Source of the DNA: Streptomyces monashensis
GTDB taxonomy: Bacteria; Actinomycetota; Actinomycetes; Streptomycetales; Streptomycetaceae
Direction: 5' to 3'
Assembly (NCBI RefSeq): GCF_001866665.1
Contig: NZ_MLYO01000083.1
Span: 1 to 39,285, forward strand
DNA: 39,285 nt
In this document: piece after piece, positions 33,187-39,285 of the stretch
How the letters are laid out: each line of letters starts with the position of its first letter
Numbering within the stretch: the stretch's first letter is position 1
The notes under the pieces: model-generated
Databases searched by the model: none
Seen by the model: the letters and a program-made list of their open reading frames with translations, nothing else
What the model was told of the DNA's origin: nothing
Made by a program: the position numbers and the translations under genes

Positions 33187-34424
33187 CCGTCGCAGCGCCG
33201 CGCATCGGCATCGTCGGCTCCGGCATAGCCGGCCTGCGGGCGGCCCAATCAGTCCTCACCTGCGAAGCCGGTGCCAGGATCACCGTCTTTGGGGACGAGG
33301 CCCACCGCACGTACAACCGGCCGGGACTCACGAAGAAGCGGTACCCGCCGTCGGCCGACCTCAGGGCGGCCATCACCGAGGACCTGAGGGTCAAGGGGGC
33401 CGAGACCAGCGCACTCGACTGGCACCTCGGCACTCGCGTCGAGGCGGCGGACCTGCGCAACAGGGTCCTGCACCTGAGCACCGGCGGGACGTTCGATTAC
33501 GACGGCTTGGTGGTCGCCTCGGGGGTACGCCCGCGGACCGCCGCCGGTGACGACGAGGAGTGCGCCTCGCACGCGCACAGGACGCTGCGCGGCCTGGACG
33601 ACGCGCACTCCATCCACCAGGAGCTCCATAGGAGAGAGGTGGTGACGATCGCCGGCGCCGGGTTCGTCGCGTGCGAACTGGCGTCGCTGGCCAAGGAGTA
33701 CGGCTGCGACGTGGTCATGCTCGAAGCAATGAGGCACGGGCCCTTCGAGAACATCCTTGGCGAGGACGTCGCCCGCGCGCTCGGACGCTGGGTCACCGCG
33801 AACGGCGTCACCCTGCTGACGGGCGAGGCCGCGAAGGAGCTCCTCTGCGACCGCTCGGGAAGGTCGTCCGAAGGCGGACACCCGGCATCGCCTCCCGAGG
33901 CGGCGTCCGAACGGCCGCTCTTCATCGAGGCCATCGGCAGCGTTCCCAACGTGGAATGGCTGGACGGGAACGGCCTGGACCTGTCCGACGGGGTACGGGT
34001 CGACGAGTACATGCGCGTACCGGAGTGCGAGGGCGTTTTCGCAGCCGGTGACATCGCCCGCTACCCCGACCCGTGGGGCACGGAAAACCTGACCCGCATG
34101 GAATTCTGGAAAAATGCGATTGACACCGGAAATGTCGCCGGGAAAGCGTTAGCGTGGTCTCTGGGATACGGATTGAAGATGTCTCGGATCTCGTACTTCC
34201 CCAGCATGGCCACCGAAGTATTCGGACTTCGCATCCAGATCGCAGGGAACCCCAGGAACGCGGACTCCATGGAGATCGTCAGCGGCGACCTCGAACGCCC
34301 CGATGACGGAATCCTCGTCACCTACCTGCGGGAGAGTGCGATCGTCGGGGCGGCCTACCTGGACAAAGGGGCCCGGTTCAACCGCCTCTACATCGAGCTC
34401 CTGAAGTCGCTGAAAACGCGCTAG
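33183..34424 (+). CDS. FAD-dependent ferredoxin reductase
   Basis: 413-residue pyridine-nucleotide-disulfide-type reductase that would pass electrons from NAD(P)H to the ferredoxin. FAD motif IGIVGSGIAGLRAAQS (8-23), YNRPGLTKKRYP, the NAD motif VTIAGAGFVACELASLAKEY, and VFAAGDIARYPD near residue 290. Codon 323 (34149-34151) is TTA, the rare leucine codon read by the bldA tRNA in Streptomyces, so translation may depend on development. The surrounding 34080-34200 is AT-richer than the rest of the gene, hinting at a different origin of this end. Confidence 0.93.
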   Translation: MTVAAPRIGIVGSGIAGLRAAQSVLTCEAGARITVFGDEAHRTYNRPGLTKKRYPPSADLRAAITEDLRVKGAETSALDWHLGTRVEAADLRNRVLHLSTGGTFDYDGLVVASGVRPRTAAGDDEECASHAHRTLRGLDDAHSIHQELHRREVVTIAGAGFVACELASLAKEYGCDVVMLEAMRHGPFENILGEDVARALGRWVTANGVTLLTGEAAKELLCDRSGRSSEGGHPASPPEAASERPLFIEAIGSVPNVEWLDGNGLDLSDGVRVDEYMRVPECEGVFAAGDIARYPDPWGTENLTRMEFWKNAIDTGNVAGKALAWSLGYGLKMSRISYFPSMATEVFGLRIQIAGNPRNADSMEIVSGDLERPDDGILVTYLRESAIVGAAYLDKGARFNRLYIELLKSLKTR

Positions 34425-34487
34425 CCCTATCAGGCACACCTCATTTGTCACAACACCAAGAATCCGAGAACGATCAGGAGGAATATT

Positions 34488-34898
34488 ATGCAGGTTCGCA
34501 GGATTTCGGAGATCGAAGGTACTGACCGTGATGTCACGGCGGCGAGCGGCGCCTGGCGCAGCAAGCGCATCCTGCTGGCTTCGGACGGATTCGGGTACTC
34601 GGTTTCCGAGACCGTCGTGTACGCCGGAACCGAGACCGACATCTGCTACGCGAACCACGTGGAGGCCGTCTTCTGCATCTCCGGGAAGATGATTCTGATC
34701 GACCGCGACGAGAACGAGGAACACGTCATCACGCCCGGCACCCTCCACATCCTGGACGACGCCGACAACCACACGATCAAGCCGATCGAGGACAGCACGT
34801 TCTTGTGCATCTTCACCCCGCCCCTCACCGGCCGTGAGGACCACGACGAGAACGGGGTCTATCCGCTGCTGACAGACGAGGTGGTGGATGCCAAGTAG
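34488..34898 (+). CDS. ectC-like: EctC-like ectoine synthase (cupin) with an altered metal ligand
   Basis: 136-residue cupin with the EctC layout: RRISEIEGTDRDVTA, RSKRILLASDGFGYSVSE, VVYAGTETDICYANHVEAVF, and FTPPLTGREDHDENGVYPLL. Known reaction: ring closure of N-gamma-acetyl-diaminobutyrate to ectoine. Residues matching catalytic Tyr52 and iron ligands Glu57 and His93 of Paenibacillus lautus EctC are present (Tyr54, Glu59, His95). The third ligand, Tyr85, is replaced by His87 (PGTLHILDDADNH instead of the usual TMYALD). The metal may thus be held by Glu/His/His, and the pocket may suit a different acyl chain. AGGAGG precedes the ATG at ideal spacing. Confidence 0.9.
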   Translation: MQVRRISEIEGTDRDVTAASGAWRSKRILLASDGFGYSVSETVVYAGTETDICYANHVEAVFCISGKMILIDRDENEEHVITPGTLHILDDADNHTIKPIEDSTFLCIFTPPLTGREDHDENGVYPLLTDEVVDAK

Positions 34899-34924
34899 GC
34901 CGCCCCGCGCCCCTCGCGCATCCT

Positions 34925-34958
34925 CGGAGTCCCCGCCGGGCCGCTGACGGGGACTCCG
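34925..34958 (+). terminator. Terminator hairpin after the ectoine-like operon
   Basis: An 11-bp stem, CGGAGTCCCCG with CGGGGACTCCG, on a 12-base loop, 26 bases after the EctC stop. It separates the operon from the quinone-reductase gene. Confidence 0.75.
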
Positions 34959-35052
34959 CGTCACCGCGTCCGGGACGGCCCCGGCGGCGGGTTGCCCCAG
35001 GAAGGGCCGGGTAGGTGCGCACGATCATGGATCTGCCAGAAGGGAACCTGCA

Positions 35053-35838
35053 GTGAAAGTCCTGTGGCTCATCGCCCATCCCGAACCCCGTTCCCTGAAC
35101 GGCTCCTTGTACCGCGACGGTGTCCAACACCTCCTGGACCAGGGGCACGAGGTGCGCAGCAGCGACCTGTACGCGATGAAGTTCGACCCGATCGTCCGGG
35201 CCAGTGACTTCTCGCACCCCGACGGCGAGCGGCTCGTCGTCGGCAGCGCGGCCCAACAAGCTTTCGAACGGGGCGCGTTGTCCCCTGACATCTCGGCCGA
35301 GCACGACAAGTTGTCCTGGGCGGACACGCTTGTGGTGCAGTTCCCGCTGTGGTGGTACGGGATGCCGGCCATCCTCAAGGGCTGGTTCGACCGCGTCTTC
35401 GTCGGCGGGTTCGCCTTCGGTGTCCGAGACGCCCGGGGGCGCCAAGTGCGCTACGGCGAGGGAGCGCTCGCGGGTAAGCGCGCGTTGGTCGTCGTCAGTG
35501 CCGGTGCCCGGGAGGCGAGCCTCGGCCCCCGCGGCGTCAACGGTGAGCTCAACGACCTGCTCTTCCCTCTCCAGCACGGCACGCTGTGGTACGCGGGGAT
35601 CGAGGTCCTGCCCCCGCTGCTCGTCCACGGAGCCGACCGCTTGGACGAGGCCGCGTACGCCTTCCACGCGAACGTCCTGCGCCAGCGCCTCGAGGACCTT
35701 CCGCACACCGGACCGCTGCCGTTCCGCCACCAGAACGGCGGCGACTACGACGAGGACCTGGTCCTGCGTCCCGAACTCACCCCGCACGCCACGGGAACCG
35801 CCGCCCACTACCACACCGAGAGCCGAGAGGGCGTTTAG
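35053..35838 (+). CDS. NAD(P)H dehydrogenase (quinone), flavodoxin fold
   Basis: 261-residue flavoprotein of the NQO1/MdaB group. Visible are the start LWLIAHPEPRSLNGSLYRDG with the FMN/FAD phosphate region, FPLWWYGMPAILKGWFDRVF and FAFGVRDARGRQVRYGEGAL. It reduces quinones or electrophiles by two electrons and could protect against, or process, a reactive product. GTG 35053 follows GAAGGGAA. It lies after the terminator, so it may be separately expressed; membership in the cluster is uncertain. Confidence 0.88.
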   Translation: MKVLWLIAHPEPRSLNGSLYRDGVQHLLDQGHEVRSSDLYAMKFDPIVRASDFSHPDGERLVVGSAAQQAFERGALSPDISAEHDKLSWADTLVVQFPLWWYGMPAILKGWFDRVFVGGFAFGVRDARGRQVRYGEGALAGKRALVVVSAGAREASLGPRGVNGELNDLLFPLQHGTLWYAGIEVLPPLLVHGADRLDEAAYAFHANVLRQRLEDLPHTGPLPFRHQNGGDYDEDLVLRPELTPHATGTAAHYHTESREGV

Positions 35839-35877
35839 CCGGTCGGCCTGCGTCATTCACGAGCGGACAGTAGTCGC

Positions 35878-36294
35878 ATGGTGGACATGTGGGACCTTGA
35901 TGGCGAGGCCAGCGAGCAACACGTTGCCTTCAAGGCGCAGCTGCGTGACCTGCTCTGGCGCGAGACGACCAGGCGCCTGGGCCTCGGCGAGCACGAGGAC
36001 CCTCACAGCCCACTCACGCTCGAGGCGACCTCCGTGGCCGCCAGGACACTGAACCTGATGTCCCTGAAGATCCCCCGGGGCCGTCGTCCGGGAAATAGAC
36101 AGCCCCTGCTTCACACACGCGTGTCGTCCCGCTCGACGCACACCACCCCGGAATGGTCACGGGTGACGTCCGCCTCCGGCAGGCCGGGGCCGCCTCCCGC
36201 AGGGGAGCCGCTGCAGCCCCGGCCCTCGGCTGACCGTGCTCGCCGACCAGGCCCCGACCTGGCGGAGTGTCACGTGTTGGCCTCCGTTGTCTGA
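35878..36294 (+). CDS. Unrecognised ORF, only the first part looks coding
   Basis: The first 70 residues (VDMWDLDGEASEQHVAFKAQ, LRDLLWRETTRRLGLGEHED, PLTLEATSVAARTLNLMSLK) look like a real helical protein with normal codon use. The remainder is Arg/Pro/Ser-rich shadow-like sequence and overlaps the 3' end of the convergent YoaK gene. It may be a truncated gene or fragment. No family recognised. Confidence 0.3.
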   Translation: MVDMWDLDGEASEQHVAFKAQLRDLLWRETTRRLGLGEHEDPHSPLTLEATSVAARTLNLMSLKIPRGRRPGNRQPLLHTRVSSRSTHTTPEWSRVTSASGRPGPPPAGEPLQPRPSADRARRPGPDLAECHVLASVV

Positions 36295-36983
36295 CGGACC
36301 CGCGCGGCGGCGCGTTCGTCGTGGACGAAGAGCGCCAGTCCCAACGCGAGGATGCCGGCGAGCGCCCACACCGAGTGAACCCCCTGCCAGCGCGTCAGGA
36401 GGCCACCTGCGCATGCGCCCGCGAGAAAGCCGCCGATGACGGCGGAGAACCGGGCGGCCCGGCGTGCGGCGTCCCGGTCGCGCTCGATGACCGCCCGATA
36501 GGCACTCTGCGTGGCGGTGCGGAGGTTGCCCGTCGTCATGGCCGTGCTGTATGCGGTGTCCACCAACTTGCGGAATGTGGCTACCTGCAGTGAAGCGGTG
36601 AAGGCCACCAGCACGGTGGCGGCGGTGTCCGCGGTGCCGGACGGCAGCAGGCCCACACAGAAGAGGACCAGAATCTCCAGGACGAGAGCCGCTCGGGCAG
36701 GCCAGCGCACCCAGGCGGCCACTCGCGGCCGCCTTAGGGACTCCGCGACCAGCACGCCCAGGACAAACGCGATGATCGGCGGAACATGGCGTACGGCTTC
36801 CGCCCATTGGCGGCCTGCGGCGGCGACACCCAGCAGGACGACGTTACCGGTCTGTGCGTTGGCGAACACCCCACCCCGCCCGACGAACGTGTACGCATCG
36901 AGCCCTCCACCGACCAGGGCCAGGAGAACACCCAGACGCACCGAGTGCGCTGTGGGGAGGCGTGGTGACCTGTGTTCAGGCAT
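36270..36983 (-). CDS. YoaK family (DUF1275) membrane protein
   Basis: 237-residue integral membrane protein with about six helices. It has the family pattern VGGGLDAYTFVGRGGVFANA followed by QTGNVVLLGVAAAG, then IIAFVLGVLVAES and TTGNLRTATQSAYRA. Function of the family is not established. I chose ATG 36983, with GGAAG nine bases upstream, over a longer open frame reaching 37337 that has no membrane or family features. It is convergent with the small ORF to its left and looks unrelated to the ectoine-like cluster. Confidence 0.9.
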   Translation of the reverse strand: MPEHRSPRLPTAHSVRLGVLLALVGGGLDAYTFVGRGGVFANAQTGNVVLLGVAAAGRQWAEAVRHVPPIIAFVLGVLVAESLRRPRVAAWVRWPARAALVLEILVLFCVGLLPSGTADTAATVLVAFTASLQVATFRKLVDTAYSTAMTTGNLRTATQSAYRAVIERDRDAARRAARFSAVIGGFLAGACAGGLLTRWQGVHSVWALAGILALGLALFVHDERAAARVRQTTEANT

Positions 36984-37269
36984 GTCGTGCTTCCCACCCC
37001 ATCCAGCGCGGACTCGAGCAATATCCGGGCCACCGGCCGCATCGAGTCGGCCAGGGAATTCCGTACGGCCAAGATAGTCGTCACACCAGACTCCACTGGT
37101 CATGCGGTGTGCCGGGGCCCTGCGGCACAGCGCCGTCGGATGGCGATCCGCCGTCTTGATCAGACTCAGTGGGCGTTGAGTCCGATCTTCCTCGGTTCGT
37201 GATCGCTCGATCGTGGTACTGATTGCCGTACGAGCCGTCGAGTGAGCATGTCCATGTTGAGATGCGGGT

Positions 37270-37963
37270 GTGAAGAGAGAGCCGCACCTCAGCGACTTAT
37301 CGGACGAGCAGCGGCTGTTGATCGAGCCGATGATCACTGCCTGGAAGCAGGACAGGGTGGCGCGGTCAGCGACCGGAGATCCCGGGGCCTGTGACCTGCG
37401 GGAGGTCGTGAACGCGATCTTCTACCAGAACCGGACGGGCTGCCAGTGGCGCTATCTGCCCCACGACCTCCCGGCCTGGTCGGCGGTGTTGTACTACTTC
37501 AGACTGTGGCGCGAGGACGGCCTCGACCAGCGGATCCAGGAACTCCTGCGCTGCCAGGTACGGGAGAGGGCCCGGCGGTTAGAGGACCCGTCCCTCGTGA
37601 TCCTCGACACCCAGTCCGTGCGCGCGGCCGCGGGTGTCCCGAAGACCACGACGGGACTGGACGCCAACAAGAAGGTGTCGGGTCGCAAGCGGGGACTGGC
37701 CGTGGACGTTCTGGGGCTGATCATCGGCGTCGTCGTCCTGGCTGCGTCTGCCCATGGCAACGCCGCCGTGCGCCGCCCTGCTCGACCAGGCCGCCGAGCG
37801 ATGCGGGATGCGTCTGGAGAAGGCCCTGGTGGACCAGGGCTTCAAGGACGAAGTCGTCATCCACGGCGCCCTGCCGGACATCGACGTCGAGGTCGTCCGC
37901 CGCAACCCGGCCGACCAGGGCAAAGGATTTGTCCCGCAGCCGAAGCGGTGGGTGGTCGAGCAG
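37270..37963 (+). pseudogene. IS5-family transposase gene, frameshifted and interrupted by a group II intron
   Basis: The ORF starts KREPHLSDLSDEQRLLIEPM and shows IS5-type blocks: FYQNRTGCQWRYLPHDLPAW, the first catalytic Asp in LVILDTQSVR, and GRKRGLAVDVLGLIIGVVVL. After SAHGNAA (near 37770) the frame changes by one; ALLDQAAERCG, KALVDQGFKDE and GFVPQPKRWVVEQ follow in the new frame. IS427-group elements can use a programmed shift, so this step may be natural or a lesion. The expected continuation after WVVEQ (TNGTL...) is missing because intron sequence begins at 37964. It contains two TTA codons. Confidence 0.82.
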
Positions 37964-39285
37964 GTGCGCCGTGAGGCGCTTGTTGATCGTGTGGAGGTGA
38001 GAGACCTGCACCAACCCGCTGTCGCAGCAGTGGGGTTGAAGCTGAGGGCAGCCTGATCCGGGAGGTGCCGGGGAGGGCGGGAAGCAGCCCTGACAAAGCC
38101 GGGGCGGGGCCAGAACTGCCAGATGGCCGTGGGTCCGGCGAGCAAGACGGAGAGGTGTACGCGAGAAACCGGTGTGTGAAGCCTCGTAACGAATTCCCAC
38201 CAGCTCGAACCTGGCGGATCTGGGCTGGGTGCGGTGCGTGCCTGCCTCATGCTCGGGCGGGCGACTTGCGCGGTGGTCTCGTTCGCCGCCGCGCAAGGCC
38301 ACGGTGAAGGTCTGCGGCGTAACCGTGGCGATGCCGCCGGGGTATAGCCGGGCGCCTCCTCCGACAAGCGATCACAAGTGAACACGGGAACCGTCCCGGT
38401 CCTGCCGCGGGCCGCGCATCCAGCGCGGACATCCGGGCTGGGCCCGCCGTCGGCCGAACGGGCCGGGACGGGGCGGAGCCGCCGTAGTAGTCCGAGCGCG
38501 GGAAAGCCGTGCACATGGCGAAGGGCGGCAGCAGGTTGTGAGTGGAAGGGGACTGCAATGCTCGAAGATGCCGGGGTGGAGACTCCGGCCGCGCAGCACG
38601 ACGCGCCGGTGGCGCGGCCGCTGCGGGTACGGGAGATGCAGACCAAGCTGCACCGCTGGGCGGTGGCCGATCCCGGCTGCCGCTTCGATGATCTGTACCA
38701 CCTGGTATGCGACCGCAGGTTCCTCGCCGTGGCGTGGGACCGGGTCGCCGGCAATACCGGTGCCCGCACCGCCGGCGTGGATCGGGCCTCGGTCCGGTCC
38801 CTCACCGAGCGGGTGGGCGTGGAGGTGTTCCTGGACCAGCTGCGTGAGCAGTTGCGGCATCGGACGTTTCGCCCGCTGCCGGTGCGCGAACGGATGATCC
38901 CCAAGCACGGCGGGAAGCTGAGGAGTCTGGGTATCCCGACCGTGGCCGATCGCGTGGTCCAGGCGGCGCTGAAACTGGTGCTGGAACCCATCTTCGAGGC
39001 CGACTTCGCGCCGGTCTCCTATGGGTTCCGCCCCAACCGGAGGGCACACGACGCGATCGCCGAGATCCATTTCTGGGGCACTCAAGGCTACCGCGAGGTC
39101 CTGGACGCGGACATCGAGGCGTGCTTCGACTCGATCGACCACGCGGCCCTGATGGACCGGGTGCGCTCCCGAGTCAAGGACAAGCGCGTACTGGCCCTGG
39201 TCAAGGCGTTCTTGAAGGCCGGAATCCTGCGGGAGAACGGGGCGATGGAACCGTCCGAGACCGGCACTCCGCAAGGCGGGATCCT
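37964..39285 (+). mobile_element. Group II intron (3' end beyond window)
   Basis: The transposase frame stops making sense exactly where GTGCGCC appears, matching the GUGYG start of bacterial group II introns; GCGCC/GGCGC then forms the first hairpin. About 590 nt of GC-rich, probably structured, non-coding sequence precedes an intron-encoded reverse transcriptase at 38558, the usual distance for domains I-III plus the start of domain IV. Domains V/VI lie beyond the window. The exact 5' splice site is inferred from the consensus and the broken reading frame. Confidence 0.78.
38558..39285 (+). CDS. ltrA-like: Group II intron reverse transcriptase/maturase (partial)
   Basis: The first 242 residues of an intron-encoded protein; the 3' end is cut by the window. 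ATG 38558 follows GGAAGGGG. RT-0 to RT-4 blocks are visible: RTFRPLPVRERMIPKHGGKL, LGIPTVADRVVQAALKLVLE, APVSYGFRPNRRAHDAIAEI, VLDADIEACFDSIDH (with the first catalytic Asp) and ETGTPQGGIL. The YADD box, maturase domain and any endonuclease domain would lie further right. The frame is open without lesions, so this copy could be functional. Confidence 0.92.
   Translation, partial: MLEDAGVETPAAQHDAPVARPLRVREMQTKLHRWAVADPGCRFDDLYHLVCDRRFLAVAWDRVAGNTGARTAGVDRASVRSLTERVGVEVFLDQLREQLRHRTFRPLPVRERMIPKHGGKLRSLGIPTVADRVVQAALKLVLEPIFEADFAPVSYGFRPNRRAHDAIAEIHFWGTQGYREVLDADIEACFDSIDHAALMDRVRSRVKDKRVLALVKAFLKAGILRENGAMEPSETGTPQGGI

Noticed and set aside
29837..34898. Simple reading as a standard ectoine operon
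   Set aside because: Gene order is not ectABCD, EctA and EctC differ at key residues, and ACP, ligase, decarboxylase and P450 genes are interleaved and coupled.
36984..37269. Possible left end of the IS5 element or an N-terminal extension of YoaK
   Set aside because: I could not find a matching inverted repeat, and the extension lacks any membrane or family character.
1..39285. CRISPR arrays, tRNA or rRNA genes
   Set aside because: No regular repeat-spacer pattern, and no cloverleaf or rRNA-like stretch noticed on either strand by eye.

Overview
The window reads as a high-GC actinomycete, almost certainly a Streptomyces. GTG starts are frequent, GC at third codon positions is very high, stop/start overlaps such as GTGA and ATGA are common, and the gene families (LysR, IclR, CGNR and LuxR regulators, P450/ferredoxin pairs, ectoine enzymes, IS3/IS5 elements, a group II intron) fit. 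It looks like accessory DNA: two catabolic operons, a biosynthetic cluster, and scars of several mobile elements.

Region 1 (about 0.1-8.4 kb) is a LysR regulator diverging from a tightly coupled operon: two fumarylacetoacetate-hydrolase-fold enzymes, a cyclase-family hydrolase, an FAD monooxygenase, a metal-dependent amidohydrolase/decarboxylase, a two-domain extradiol dioxygenase and an SDR. This is the toolkit for hydroxylation and meta-cleavage of an aromatic compound; the substrate is not readable from sequence. The operon ends in a second SDR cut off by a leftover of an IS701-like transposase. From 8.6 to 10.9 kb there is debris: a frameshifted small gene, a small secreted protein and a broken 2'-5' RNA ligase-like gene.

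Region 2 (10.9-16.9 kb) is an IclR regulator, a perfect 14-bp palindrome, two family III CoA-transferases and two acyl-CoA dehydrogenases, closed by a strong hairpin. It fits CoA activation of a carboxylic acid followed by alpha,beta-dehydrogenation. It is followed by a dead IS3-family element (16.9-18.2 kb), a YcaQ-type DNA glycosylase and a decayed membrane-protein gene.

Region 3 (20.1-35.8 kb) is the most interesting part. All four ectoine/hydroxyectoine enzymes are present as homologues (EctB, EctA, EctC, and EctD on the opposite strand), but they are interleaved with a complete carrier-protein amino-acid loading set: a BtrK/VinO/FlvO-like PLP decarboxylase, an AMP-dependent ligase, a free-standing ACP, and a phosphopantetheinyl transferase fused to a hotdog domain resembling 3-aminobutyryl-CoA ammonia-lyase. 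A P450, a 3Fe-4S ferredoxin and a ferredoxin reductase sit between EctA and EctC. The EctA homologue has lost the usual acetyl-CoA pyrophosphate-loop motif, and the EctC homologue has His where the metal-ligand Tyr normally is. I infer a pathway in which a beta-aminoacyl (or derived enoyl) group on the ACP replaces acetyl-CoA as acyl donor to diaminobutyrate, giving a modified ectoine-like tetrahydropyrimidine that is oxidised further. A shared 31-nt element lies about 175-180 nt upstream of both EctD and the main operon. Two pairs of 17-bp palindromes lie upstream of an MFS exporter and of a CGNR zinc-finger regulator.

Region 4 (35.9-39.3 kb) holds a YoaK-family membrane protein and an IS5-family transposase gene interrupted by a group II intron whose reverse transcriptase runs off the window. 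The biosynthetic cluster is therefore bracketed by mobile elements.
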